Assembly: GCA_035299025.1 (NCBI GenBank)
Contig: DATGXK010000007.1
Span: 248,001-312,000 of the forward strand
Reading direction: 5' to 3'
DNA from: Leadbetterella sp035299025
Lineage (GTDB): Bacteria; Bacteroidota; Bacteroidia; Cytophagales; Spirosomataceae
Length of the DNA: 64,000 nucleotides
Shown: piece after piece, positions 33,355-42,125 of the stretch
Numbering within the stretch: the stretch's first letter is position 1
Layout: each line of letters starts with the position of its first letter
Made by a program: the position numbers and the translations under genes
The notes under the pieces: generated by a model
Databases searched by the model: none
What the model was told of the DNA's origin: nothing
The model's input: only the letters and a program-made list of their open reading frames with translations

Positions 33355-33385
33355 AAAAAAACACAAAACCCGTCGGGATTTGTGT
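33355..33385 (-). terminator. Intrinsic terminator of queD-folE
   Basis: On the minus strand ACACAAA...TTTGTGT with inner CCCG/CGGG pairs is followed by TTTTTTATT. Lies 30 bases after the folE stop. Confidence 0.9.
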
Positions 33386-33414
33386 TCTTGTTATCTGTTG
33401 TTAATGTTTCCTAA

Positions 33415-34089
33415 TCAGTTTTTTAATTTTATCAAAGATAAAAACTCTTCTTTTTTCAAGGCATTGTTAAATGCCCCTTCGAAGAAAGAAGTAACTGTGG
33501 AGCTGCTTTGGTCTGCGATACCTCTTGAAGAAACACAGAAGTGGTCAGCATCTACAACTACAGCGATATCGTCAGTCTTTAGGGCCTCTTTCAGAGCGTT
33601 TCCGATCTGAATCGTCATTCTTTCTTGCACCTGTGGTCTTCTGGCATAGTGATTTACCATCCTGTGCAGTTTAGAAAGCCCTATTACATTGCCTGATGAA
33701 ATGTATCCAATGTGAACTTTGCCAACTATCGGCACAAAATGATGCTCGCAATTGGAGTAAAAACTAATATCACGCTCTACCAATATTTCTCCATATTTGT
33801 AGTTGTTGTCGAAAAGTGTAATAGACGGCATGTTTTCGGGATTTAGGCCAGAAAATAACTCCTTTACGTACATTTTGGCCACCCGTTTCGGTGTACCTTT
33901 CAGACTATCGTCATTAAGGTCAAGTCCTAAAGTGAGCATAATTTCTCGAAAATGTTCAGCTATGGTCTCGATTTTTTGTTCATCAGATATATCAAATGCA
34001 TCTTCACGAAGAGGCGTTGAAATATTGGTCATGATGTGATCCTCGCCAATTTCATGGTCATGGATGGTGTTATGCTGGGTATTCAACAT
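33415..34089 (-). CDS. folE: GTP cyclohydrolase I
   Basis: FolE converts GTP to 7,8-dihydroneopterin triphosphate, feeding folate and, with QueD, queuosine. 224 residues from ATG 34089; an upstream TTG at 34107 is less likely. Conserved active-site and zinc motifs are seen: NCEHHFVPIVGKVHIGYIS, GLSKLHRMVNHYARRPQVQERM, and DADHFCVSSRGIADQSSSTVTSFF with zinc-binding Cys and His. The first 20 bases overlap queD, so the two are coupled. The family is homodecameric in the cytosol. Confidence 0.97.
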   Translation of the reverse strand: MLNTQHNTIHDHEIGEDHIMTNISTPLREDAFDISDEQKIETIAEHFREIMLTLGLDLNDDSLKGTPKRVAKMYVKELFSGLNPENMPSITLFDNNYKYGEILVERDISFYSNCEHHFVPIVGKVHIGYISSGNVIGLSKLHRMVNHYARRPQVQERMTIQIGNALKEALKTDDIAVVVDADHFCVSSRGIADQSSSTVTSFFEGAFNNALKKEEFLSLIKLKN

Positions 34090-34480
34090 AGTTTCTTTCG
34101 GTTTCAAATAAAGTAATTTTTAAATCAAATTTTTCGTCTATTTTCTGACGTAGAATATCATAAACCACTACAACTATGTTTTCTGCGGTTGGGTTTGTAT
34201 TCTTAAAATATTCCACATCCAAATTTAGGTTTTTATGGTCAAAAACCTCTAAGATGTTCTCTTTGATAATGTCACTAAGTATTTTTAAATCAAATACATA
34301 ACCAGTTTTTGGGTCTGGAAATCCTATGACTTTAACGAGCAACTCGTAATTATGCCCATGGTAGTTGGGGTTATTACATTTACCAAAAATCTCTTGGTTT
34401 TTTTCATCGGTCCACTCTGGATTATACAATCTGTGGGCGGCGTTGAAATGTTCTTTTCTAATAACTGCTATTTTGTTCAA
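34070..34480 (-). CDS. queD: 6-carboxytetrahydropterin synthase
   Basis: 136 residues of the 6-pyruvoyl-tetrahydropterin synthase fold. Zinc ligands are visible as H in EHFNAAHRL and HGHNYEL, with catalytic Cys in FGKCNNPN and E in LFETERNY. The start is TTG 34480 (TTGAACAAAATAGC); no ATG is available in that region. It uses the product of FolE, encoded just downstream on the same strand, to make 6-carboxytetrahydropterin for queuosine, or it may act as a folate-branch PTPS-like enzyme. Overlaps folE by 20 bases. Confidence 0.9.
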   Translation of the reverse strand: MNKIAVIRKEHFNAAHRLYNPEWTDEKNQEIFGKCNNPNYHGHNYELLVKVIGFPDPKTGYVFDLKILSDIIKENILEVFDHKNLNLDVEYFKNTNPTAENIVVVVYDILRQKIDEKFDLKITLFETERNYVEYPA

Positions 34481-34628
34481 TATAATGTTTTTAAAGTCTT
34501 GTACAAAGTATGTGTACTACACAATCAAAAACGGACAGGCTGGTTTTGATAAATGTGTAACGATTGAAAGTTTAATATTGTTCAAATAAAAAATAAATAT
34601 TACATTAGTAAAAAATTTTAATAATTAT

Positions 34629-35969
34629 ATGGATCGTAGAAATTTCCTGACCACTAGTCTGGCCACATCAGCATTGCCTTTTATAAATGTCAACGCCGCC
34701 CCAAAAGATAAGAAAGTTAAACTGGCATTCATAGGTGTTGGCTTGAGGGGGCGAAACCACGTAAGTCAGGCCATTTTTAGGGATGATGTAGAAATAACGG
34801 CCATTTGCGACATTGACCCTGATGCCGTGAATAGAACTCTGGCCATGACTAAAAAGGCAGGAAGGAGAGATCCTGCTGTTTATGGAAAAACAGATATGGA
34901 TTTTGTAAATATGCTCAAAAGAGAGGATATCGATGGAGTGGTGATATCTACTCCATGGGAATGGCACGTGCCTATGAGCGTGGAATCTATGAAAGCAGGT
35001 AAATATACTGCTGTGGAGGTTTCGGCCACCGTTACACTTCAGGAATCGTGGGATTTGGTAGATACTTACGAAAAGACTGGTTCTCATTGTATGATTTTGG
35101 AGAATGTGTGTTACCGAAGAGATGTAATGTCGGTATTAAACATGATCAGAAAAGGAATGTTTGGCGAGATGCTCTATGCACATTGTGGCTATCAGCATGA
35201 TCTTCGAGAGGTCAAATTCAACGACGGCAAGAATTTTTATGGTGGTGGTGTGGAATTTGGAGAAAAGGCGATTTCGGAAGCCAAATGGCGTACACAGCAT
35301 TCCGTAGATAGAAATGGGGATGTTTATCCTACACATGGCTTGGGTCCTGTGGCTCATTGGTTGGATATAAATAGAGGAAATAAGTTTAATTATTTAACAT
35401 CAACAGCCACCAAGGCTAGGGGACTTCACAAACATATTGTAGACAAAGGAGGGGCGGATCACCCCAATGCCAAAGTAAAGTTTAAACTCGGTGACATAAT
35501 CACGACCACTATTCAGTGTGAAAATGGTGAGAATATCGTCATCATGCATGACTGCAATTCACCAAGGCCATATTCGCTTGGTTTTAGGGCACAAGGCACA
35601 GAAGGTATTTGGATGGACGACAACAAATCAATTTATTTACAAGGAAAAAGCCCCAAGTCGCACACCTGGGAGCCATTTAAGCCATATCAGGAAGAACATG
35701 ATCATCCGGTTTGGAAAAAACATGCCCAAACTGCCGAAAATGCCGGCCATGGTGGTATTGATTTTTTTGTTTTGCGAGCGTTTATAGAATCTGTAAAAAA
35801 CAATGTGGCTCCTCCAATTGATGTTTATGACGCTGCCGCTTGGAGTGCGATAAGTCCGTTATCCGAACTTTCTATAGCACGTGGTAGCTCTCCTGTAGAG
35901 ATTCCGGATTTTACGAGAGGAAAGTGGAAGACCAACAAGCGAATTTTTGGTCTCACAGATAATTATTGA
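34629..35969 (+). CDS. Gfo/Idh/MocA-family protein, GH109-like
   Basis: 446 residues with a Tat-like signal: RRNFLTTSLATSALPF. A Rossmann domain (KLAFIGVGLRGRNH, ICDIDPDAV) is followed by the C-terminal Gfo/Idh domain. ISTPWEWHVPMSVES, LENVCYRRDVMSVLNMIRKG, YPTHGLGPVAHWLDINRG, and PYSLGFRAQGTEGIWMDD closely match GH109 enzymes, which use bound NAD to cleave alpha-N-acetylgalactosaminides by an oxidation/elimination route. This supports a secreted or periplasmic glycosidase. Substrate for this copy is inferred only. Single gene, divergent from queD. Confidence 0.9.
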   Translation: MDRRNFLTTSLATSALPFINVNAAPKDKKVKLAFIGVGLRGRNHVSQAIFRDDVEITAICDIDPDAVNRTLAMTKKAGRRDPAVYGKTDMDFVNMLKREDIDGVVISTPWEWHVPMSVESMKAGKYTAVEVSATVTLQESWDLVDTYEKTGSHCMILENVCYRRDVMSVLNMIRKGMFGEMLYAHCGYQHDLREVKFNDGKNFYGGGVEFGEKAISEAKWRTQHSVDRNGDVYPTHGLGPVAHWLDINRGNKFNYLTSTATKARGLHKHIVDKGGADHPNAKVKFKLGDIITTTIQCENGENIVIMHDCNSPRPYSLGFRAQGTEGIWMDDNKSIYLQGKSPKSHTWEPFKPYQEEHDHPVWKKHAQTAENAGHGGIDFFVLRAFIESVKNNVAPPIDVYDAAAWSAISPLSELSIARGSSPVEIPDFTRGKWKTNKRIFGLTDNY

Positions 35970-36023
35970 TTTTGTAAATTATTTTACACTTTTTGGAGTT
36001 ATTGATTTATAAAACTTCAGATT

Positions 36024-36860
36024 TTGAACAACAAAATTGCGATTATAACGGGCGGGACATCCGGCATTGGAAAAGCCACTGCCGAAAAATTGGTAACATT
36101 CGGAACTACGGTGGTGTTTTTGGCAAGAGATGTCCAAAAGGCTGAGTTGGTGAAAAAAGATATCTTGAAGACATTTCCGAATGGAAGGATTGATATTTTT
36201 GAAGGTGATTTAAAAGATTTGAAGTCAATCAAAACTGCTGGGGAGGCTCTGAAAGCTAAGTATCCAATCATTGATATTCTCATAAACAATGCAGGGGGTG
36301 TTTTTTCGGAATTTGAAAGGACGGTGGATGGTTTCGAGGTGGGTTTCCAGGTAAATCATTTGGGGCATTTTCTGTTGACACAAATTTTACTCGAAAATCT
36401 TTTGAAATCACCTGATTCAAGAATAATTAATCTCTCATCCGAAGCACACCGAATTGGCAAATTTAGTGTGAGCAATCTTAATGCCGAGAAAAAATTTAGT
36501 ACTTGGAAACAATACGGAGCTACCAAATTGATGAATATTTTGTTTACCAAGGCTTTGGCAAATAAATATGGAGAACAAGGTTTGATGTCATTTGCGGTAC
36601 ATCCAGGTGTTGTTAAATCTGGTTTTGGTGCAAATAATTCGGGTTTTTTGAAGTATTTCAACAAAATGCCATTTTTGATAACTCCCGAGAAAGGAGCCGA
36701 AACAAGCATTTATTTGGCCACGCAATCGAAAGAAAAACTATCAAATGGAGGATATTATAAAAGATGTCAAATCTCGTATTCTTCGCTCGAAAGCCAAGAT
36801 GTGGTGTCTCAAAATCAGTTGTGGGATATTTCTATGAAAATGATCAAGGATTATCTTTAA
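36024..36860 (+). CDS. Short-chain dehydrogenase/reductase
   Basis: 278 residues. NAD(P)-binding TGGTSGIGKATAEKL near residue 9, DILINNAGGVFSE, and the catalytic triad region INLSSEAHRIG followed by YGATKLMNILFTKALA (Y-x3-K). It belongs to the retinol dehydrogenase/WW-domain oxidoreductase-like SDR group. The start is TTG 36024, placing the Gly-rich motif at the correct position; no in-frame ATG is upstream. Its stop overlaps the end of a convergent lipoprotein gene by four bases. Substrate unknown. Confidence 0.88.
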   Translation: MNNKIAIITGGTSGIGKATAEKLVTFGTTVVFLARDVQKAELVKKDILKTFPNGRIDIFEGDLKDLKSIKTAGEALKAKYPIIDILINNAGGVFSEFERTVDGFEVGFQVNHLGHFLLTQILLENLLKSPDSRIINLSSEAHRIGKFSVSNLNAEKKFSTWKQYGATKLMNILFTKALANKYGEQGLMSFAVHPGVVKSGFGANNSGFLKYFNKMPFLITPEKGAETSIYLATQSKEKLSNGGYYKRCQISYSSLESQDVVSQNQLWDISMKMIKDYL

Positions 36861-37402
36861 TATTTTAGATTTCCCTGGATGTAACTTGTATCTGGTTTCG
36901 ACAAAAAGAGTTTTTGAATTGTAAAAACGGAATACTCCTGCAGTTTTCCGTTTTTTGTTTTCAGAGCTATATCTGATTGAGTTTCGAACAGATAGTTTGA
37001 GGTACTCGTTTTGATTGATATTTCTTTTGAATCTTCGGGCAAGGGGGTCTTTATCGACATTTCCTTAACGGGAAGTCTTTCCTTTGGTTTTAATTTGTAA
37101 GTGGTAAGTATTTTGTTATTAGATATTTCGTAGCTGTTTGTGAATGCACTTTTGTTTAAGTCAGCGTCTACAAAAAGGCTGAGTTCTTTGTCCCAGTCTA
37201 TGTCTCTAATAGTTTTTACTTCATGCTCGCCACCTATTTGCCAATTTTTAGTAACCTCCGGTTTTTCGGTTTTGAGGTTTTGAACTAGAGAAGTGGAAAA
37301 TCCTTTTAAATCAAAATATTTCTTACTTGCAAGCTCTTTTTCTTGATTACAAGCAGTTAATAATAAGGTTATTAAAAGGATTTTCGTTGATATATTAACC
37401 AT
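36857..37402 (-). CDS. Lipoprotein of unknown function
   Basis: 181 residues. Lipobox TLLLTAC at residues ~12-18 gives a lipidated Cys18. The rest is soluble and beta-rich (KNWQIGGEHEVKTIRDIDW; EYSVFTIQKLF) with no family I can name. It overlaps the 3' end of glgE by 8 bases, so it is translated from the same mRNA. This invites a link to glucan metabolism or its transport, but no motif supports it. Confidence 0.75.
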   Translation of the reverse strand: MVNISTKILLITLLLTACNQEKELASKKYFDLKGFSTSLVQNLKTEKPEVTKNWQIGGEHEVKTIRDIDWDKELSLFVDADLNKSAFTNSYEISNNKILTTYKLKPKERLPVKEMSIKTPLPEDSKEISIKTSTSNYLFETQSDIALKTKNGKLQEYSVFTIQKLFLSKPDTSYIQGNLKY

Positions 37403-39371
37403 GGTGAATGTCTTCTATTCTGAATAAATGAAAAGGTAAAATATTGGGATCAAGCGAAACAAAGTTGGTGGCTCCTTTCCAAGTATATTTTGCTCCGGTT
37501 ATCAAATCGTGCACCAAATATTCCTCGTTTTCATGTTTTGCGATTTTGTGCAAAGGTACATTCAGAATGCCCGACTGAGTACTGTAACCTTCTAAGTTTA
37601 CTACAAAAAGCAATCTGTTGCCGTTTTCATGGGTTTTAATGTAGGCCAGCATATTGTCATTGTCAATTGCACAAAAGTCGATATTATTGGTCTGTTGGAG
37701 TGCCGAATTTTGCTTTCTGATTCGATTTACCTCAGTGTAAATGTGCGTTATTTTGTTTCTCTTTTCCCAATCCCAGTATTTTATTTCATACTTCTCAGAG
37801 TTTTTGTACTCTTCTTTTGGGGTGTTGGCTTCGTGGTATAGGTATTCATAGCTAGGACCAAAAACCCCGTAATTGCTTGATAATGTAGCTGCCATGAAAT
37901 ATTTTATAAGAAACATGGGCTCGTGCCCGCTTTGCAAAACATAGGGATTAATATCGTGCGTATTGGGCCAGAAATTGGGTCTAAAGTAATCCTTCATGTC
38001 AGTTTTTGTAAGTTCTGTCATATATTCTATCAGCTCGGCCTTACTGTTTCTCCACGTGTAATAAGTGTACGATTGCGTAAAACCCACTTTGGCCAGCTGC
38101 TGCATTACTTTTGGTTTTGTAAATGCCTCAGACAAAAATATCATTTCTGGGTACGACTTTCTGGTTTCGGCTATGACCCATTCCCAAAAACCGAAAGATT
38201 TGGTGTGTGGGTTGTCGACTCTGATGATTTTTACTCCCCATTCAGCCCAAGTGAAAATGACATTCTTGAGTTCTAACCATAGGTTTTGCCAGTCATCACT
38301 TTCGAAATTGATGGGATATATATCTTGGTATTTTTTTGGTGGGTTTTCGGCGTATTTTATAGTGCCATCTGGTAAAATTTTGAACCAGTCGGGATGTTCA
38401 CTTACCCAAGGGTGGTCTGGAGAACATTGTATGGCCAAATCCATAGCCAGCTCCATATCATATTTTTTACAGGCTTCTATGAGGTGTTTGAACTCGTCTA
38501 AAGTGCCTAGTTCTGAGTGTATTGAAGTATGGCCACCTTCTACTGAGCCAATACCGTATGGAACGCCAGGTTCGTCTGGAAGGCATTCTGTAGAATTGTT
38601 TTTGCCTTTTCTAAACGTACTTCCTATGGGATGAACCGGAGGTAGATACAATACGTCGAAACCCATCTCATGCACCCTTGGCAAAAGGTTTTCTACATCT
38701 TTAAACGTGCCGTGTTTTCCAACTTCTCTTGCAGCAGAACGTGGAAAGAACGAATACCACGCCGAAAATTCGGCTTTCTGCCTATCAGCGAATACACTTC
38801 TCTCTTCAGACCAAGTGGTATTTTCTTTTATAGGATATTTTTCTATCCATTGGTGCATTTGCTCACTTCTGCAAATCCATGTGGCTTCCTCATATTTATC
38901 AGTAGATTTAAAGGCTTCGATTGCCTTTTTTATGTTGTCCTTATCTTCACCTTTTGCAGATTTTTGAATTATATTTAGAAATTCAAGACCCACCAAAAGC
39001 TCAACGCCCAAATGTAGGCCAGCCTTTATTTTTTCGTCAACTTCATGTTGCCAAGTGGCGAAGTGGTCTACCCATGCCTCTATTTTGTAAGAATAAAAGC
39101 CCATTTTTTCAGCCAAAAACTCGCCTCCAAACCTGTCATTGCCTTGGCTGTAAAGCAGGCATTCGGTCCAAGTTTTATCTGTTTCATGTTTCGACCACAG
39201 CCTTTGCCCCAAAATATCATGTCCATCGATAAGAATATCAGCAGCAACCTGCACTTTTTGTCCTACAATAGTTTTAGTAGCATATTTGCCGGCGTTGATT
39301 TCAGGTTTGAGGTTTTCAATTACCGCTCGTGTTTTGCCCAGGCTTGGTAGTTTCAACTTGATTTTTGTCAT
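37395..39371 (-). CDS. glgE: Alpha-1,4-glucan:maltose-1-phosphate maltosyltransferase
   Basis: GlgE (658 residues, GH13_3) extends alpha-1,4-glucans using maltose-1-phosphate. It has an N-terminal beta-sandwich and a TIM barrel: PRSAAREVGKHGTF, LYLPPVHPIGSTFRKGKNN, AMDLAIQCSPDHPWV, and the nucleophile D386 in RVDNPHTKS and acid E415 in FLSEAFTKP (29 residues apart as in the Streptomyces enzyme, where they are D394 and E423). GFTQSYTYYTWRN and WPNTHDI follow. No glgB, treS or mak is adjacent. A -7 box lies at 39392-39399. Confidence 0.95.
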   Translation of the reverse strand: MTKIKLKLPSLGKTRAVIENLKPEINAGKYATKTIVGQKVQVAADILIDGHDILGQRLWSKHETDKTWTECLLYSQGNDRFGGEFLAEKMGFYSYKIEAWVDHFATWQHEVDEKIKAGLHLGVELLVGLEFLNIIQKSAKGEDKDNIKKAIEAFKSTDKYEEATWICRSEQMHQWIEKYPIKENTTWSEERSVFADRQKAEFSAWYSFFPRSAAREVGKHGTFKDVENLLPRVHEMGFDVLYLPPVHPIGSTFRKGKNNSTECLPDEPGVPYGIGSVEGGHTSIHSELGTLDEFKHLIEACKKYDMELAMDLAIQCSPDHPWVSEHPDWFKILPDGTIKYAENPPKKYQDIYPINFESDDWQNLWLELKNVIFTWAEWGVKIIRVDNPHTKSFGFWEWVIAETRKSYPEMIFLSEAFTKPKVMQQLAKVGFTQSYTYYTWRNSKAELIEYMTELTKTDMKDYFRPNFWPNTHDINPYVLQSGHEPMFLIKYFMAATLSSNYGVFGPSYEYLYHEANTPKEEYKNSEKYEIKYWDWEKRNKITHIYTEVNRIRKQNSALQQTNNIDFCAIDNDNMLAYIKTHENGNRLLFVVNLEGYSTQSGILNVPLHKIAKHENEEYLVHDLITGAKYTWKGATNFVSLDPNILPFHLFRIEDIHHG

Positions 39372-39391
39372 AGGTGTATTATTTCGTCACC

Positions 39392-39399
39392 CAAAAATA
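39392..39399 (-). promoter_or_regulatory. -7 box (TATTTTTG) for glgE
   Basis: Exact TAnnTTTG match on the minus strand 20 bases from the glgE ATG. No -33 TTTG at the right distance. Confidence 0.5.
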
Positions 39400-39499
39400 T
39401 TACTAATGTTTCAATTTGAGTTAATAATTTGCATTTTTGTGATATGAAACGGCCTAGAATACGTTTACACAGTCTATACCTTAAATATATTTTTTGAAC

Positions 39500-40186
39500 A
39501 TGAAATATTTATTTTGCCTCTTGGTGTTGTTTAGTTTATCATCGTCGGCACAAACACTCAAAGGTGCTTGGCAGAATGTAGACAAAGAGAAAACCACCAC
39601 CGTCATCGCCACAGACAATTATTTAACCATAAATGTTTATGAACTCGAAGGAAAGAAGTTTGTGGAGTCTTGGGGAGGGACTTATAAAATTGGCGTAAGT
39701 AGCGAGGTTTTTGTGGAGATAGAGTTTCATTCAAATAACCCGGCGGTGGTGAATTCTTCACAATCATACAATATCAATCTCAAGAAAAAGAATTTGGAGT
39801 TTAACGACCTGAAGTTTCAGAAATTGGACTTTGCCAAAGAGAATGCTCTGAGCGGATTATGGAGGATTACTGCCAGAGCTAATGAAAAAGGTGAAATGAA
39901 CGAAATGAAACCTGGCCCAAGAAAAACCCTTAAAATAATGTCGGGTGGTTATTTTCAGTGGTTTGCCATCAACACACAAACGCGGGAGTTTTCGGGAACT
40001 GGTGGAGGAAGATACACGCTGGAGAATGGTAAATATACCGAAAGAATTGAGTTTTTTTCGAGAGACAATAACAGGGTAGGAGCCGAGCTAAGCTTTGAAG
40101 CCAATGTTTCTGACAAAGAATGGATTCATTCGGGAAAAAGCTCCAAGGGCGACCCGATTAAGGAAATTTGGACCAAGCAGAACTAA
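39500..40186 (+). CDS. Secreted lipocalin-like protein
   Basis: 228 residues, signal peptide KYLFCLLVLFSLSSSAQ. Two halves each begin with a G-x-W motif (LKGAWQNV and LSGLWRIT) and contain antiparallel strands, suggesting two lipocalin-like or fatty-acid-binding-like beta-barrels. The name 'membrane or secreted protein' is used for such proteins in Bacteroidota. The ATG at 39500 is chosen over a TTG two codons earlier. It overlaps the stop of the following convergent membrane gene by four bases. Ligand unknown. Confidence 0.7.
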   Translation: MKYLFCLLVLFSLSSSAQTLKGAWQNVDKEKTTTVIATDNYLTINVYELEGKKFVESWGGTYKIGVSSEVFVEIEFHSNNPAVVNSSQSYNINLKKKNLEFNDLKFQKLDFAKENALSGLWRITARANEKGEMNEMKPGPRKTLKIMSGGYFQWFAINTQTREFSGTGGGRYTLENGKYTERIEFFSRDNNRVGAELSFEANVSDKEWIHSGKSSKGDPIKEIWTKQN

Positions 40187-41586
40187 ATTCTGACATAAAT
40201 TCCCTTTTCGGGGTTTTTATATTTTACTGCCAACTCAGGAATATTCTTGAAAATTGCCGGAATCACGTTTTCGCCGTCAATGATAACCTCAGGCATGTCT
40301 TTCATAAAGTTGTTATAGATATTAGAAAGGCTCATAAAGTTGTTGGGATTTTTAAAGTCGGTTTTGGCTAGACTCCAACTCAAATATCCCGTGGCCATAC
40401 TGTTGGTTTTGTAGGCGTCTATGTGCTCACCAGTCACAAAAATTCTTTTATCTTGATATTTTGGAGAAAGTTCGGTTTCTGCAACTCTAAAATTGGCCAG
40501 GGAGTTTTGGTAAAAGCCTAACAAGGGCTTGGTGCCTGTAATAGAAATGAGCATTATACCGGCAAAAAATATCAAAAATAGACTTTCAGGAACAAACATT
40601 TTCTTGCCATGAATGAAAAAACCCGCACAGTAAAACGCCAAAGGAGCCAACATATACAAGAGGTTAGACGGAATGTACTGCCCCGAAATTATAAATGAAA
40701 CCAACGCAAAAATGGCAGAAATGATAATCAACTGATGAGAGCGGTTCTGAAAACTATTGTATCGGTGTCCTCTCAGTACCCTTATTATTCCAAAAAAGCC
40801 CACCAGCATGGGAATCAACATAGAAACCAATATGTCCCGCAACCCAAGGAGTGAAAAATCGAACTTGCTACTAAGATTAAAGAGCCAGATGTCGAGAAAA
40901 TATTCAGACTGGTCATTGAAATAAAAATACAAAAACATAAAGAAAATAGGCATAAAGTAGGCTAAAATAACCATGAAGCTCTGCCTAATATTAATGCCGG
41001 TATAAAGAAAAAGGACTAAAATGGCCCAAAAAATCAGTATGAAGCTGGGTAAATGAAACAAAGTGGCTATTCCAAGGAAAAGTCCGCTTTCAAAAACATC
41101 GTCGCCCACACCCTCTCTTTTTTCTATTTGGCGTAGGGTAGAGTTTAAAGACATCAGCACAAAAGTGTTGGCCATGAGTGCCGGCGAAAGTTTTAGAAAA
41201 TCAAACGCGGCATTCATTAAGACCAAGAATATCAAGCCTGGGATATAATTTTTTTCGTTGAAAAGGTTTCTTCTATTGGCTATGAAAACAAAATAAAGGG
41301 TCTGAATAAAAATCAGAATAGAAGCTATGGTTTCATAAACAAACTGATTTTTGCCAGCCCAGAGGTCTATCATTTGATATACAAAACTCGATAAAGGGCC
41401 TACTTGTGTCAATACTTCGCTGTATAACTTTAGTCCTTCATTGAGTTTTTCACCTACCAGCATCCATTCCAGCTCGTAGGTCAACATAGGTAACTTGCTC
41501 GTTATGTAAATCATTTTCAAACCCAACAGCAAGGCTAAAAGGGTAATGACTTGGAAAATTGAATTGATTCTGAAAAACGTTAGCAA
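40183..41586 (-). CDS. Polytopic membrane protein of unknown function
   Basis: 467 residues with about 12 hydrophobic segments spread along the length. It has no catalytic motif I can name; the organisation (LTYELEWMLVGEKLNEG, then transmembrane repeats and a C-terminal soluble tail of ~110 residues) resembles GT-C-type glycosyltransferases or DUF6427-type proteins of Bacteroidota. The only plausible start is TTG 41586, and a promoter with -33 and -7 boxes lies just upstream. It is divergent from rbfA and shares a 162-base interval. Confidence 0.75.
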   Translation of the reverse strand: MLTFFRINSIFQVITLLALLLGLKMIYITSKLPMLTYELEWMLVGEKLNEGLKLYSEVLTQVGPLSSFVYQMIDLWAGKNQFVYETIASILIFIQTLYFVFIANRRNLFNEKNYIPGLIFLVLMNAAFDFLKLSPALMANTFVLMSLNSTLRQIEKREGVGDDVFESGLFLGIATLFHLPSFILIFWAILVLFLYTGINIRQSFMVILAYFMPIFFMFLYFYFNDQSEYFLDIWLFNLSSKFDFSLLGLRDILVSMLIPMLVGFFGIIRVLRGHRYNSFQNRSHQLIIISAIFALVSFIISGQYIPSNLLYMLAPLAFYCAGFFIHGKKMFVPESLFLIFFAGIMLISITGTKPLLGFYQNSLANFRVAETELSPKYQDKRIFVTGEHIDAYKTNSMATGYLSWSLAKTDFKNPNNFMSLSNIYNNFMKDMPEVIIDGENVIPAIFKNIPELAVKYKNPEKGIYVRI

Positions 41587-41613
41587 AGCCTTCTAAATTT
41601 ATGTTATAAGGTG

Positions 41614-41646
41614 CAAAAATATCATTTCGTTTACGGATAAACCAAA
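41614..41646 (-). promoter_or_regulatory. Promoter of the polytopic membrane protein gene
   Basis: Minus strand: -33 TTTG at 41643-41646, 21-base spacer, -7 TATTTTTG at 41614-41621. Spacing is within the Bacteroidota range. Transcription should start near 41607, 20 bases before the TTG start. Confidence 0.7.
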
Positions 41647-41748
41647 AATAAGACTGATATTTGTAAAATAATTCTGCCTCGGATGGGTTTGTAAAAGCAA
41701 GATTTCGAAGTATTTGAAAGAAAAAAGGGCAGGTATTCAAAACGAACA

Positions 41749-42123
41749 ATGGAAAGTAAAAGACAGAAGCAGGTAGGACGACTGATACAGAAGGATTTGG
41801 GTGAAATATTTCAAAGAGAGTTCAAATCGCTCTTTGAGGGGAATTTTGTTACTATTACAGACGTAAAATTATCGCCCGACCTAAGTGTAGCACGTGTGTA
41901 TTTGAGTTTTTTGAAAGCCAATAGTCGTGAAGATATACTTCAAAACATAAAGGAAAATACTAAAAAGATAAGAGGAATATTTGGTCAAAAAGCCAAAAAC
42001 CAACTACGAATTATACCGAACTTCAGTTTCTTTATCGACGACACTGCCGAATATGCTCAAAAAATAGAGCAATTGTTTGCAAATATTCACATTCCACCTG
42101 CCGACGAAGAAACTTCTGAATAA
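41749..42123 (+). CDS. rbfA: Ribosome-binding factor A
   Basis: 124 residues, the usual size. RbfA assists late 16S rRNA 5' end maturation in 30S subunits. Family features: RQKQVGRLIQKDLGEIFQRE, FVTITDVKLSPDLSVARVYLSFL, and LRIIPNFSFFIDDTAEYAQKIEQLF. It begins the operon with the LolC/E permease, which starts 2 bases after the rbfA stop. Confidence 0.95.
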   Translation: MESKRQKQVGRLIQKDLGEIFQREFKSLFEGNFVTITDVKLSPDLSVARVYLSFLKANSREDILQNIKENTKKIRGIFGQKAKNQLRIIPNFSFFIDDTAEYAQKIEQLFANIHIPPADEETSE

Positions 42124-42125
42124 GC

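Noticed and set aside
33296..33610. Open frame of 104 codons over folE end
   Set aside because: It overlaps folE on the other strand and two terminators and has no protein-like features.
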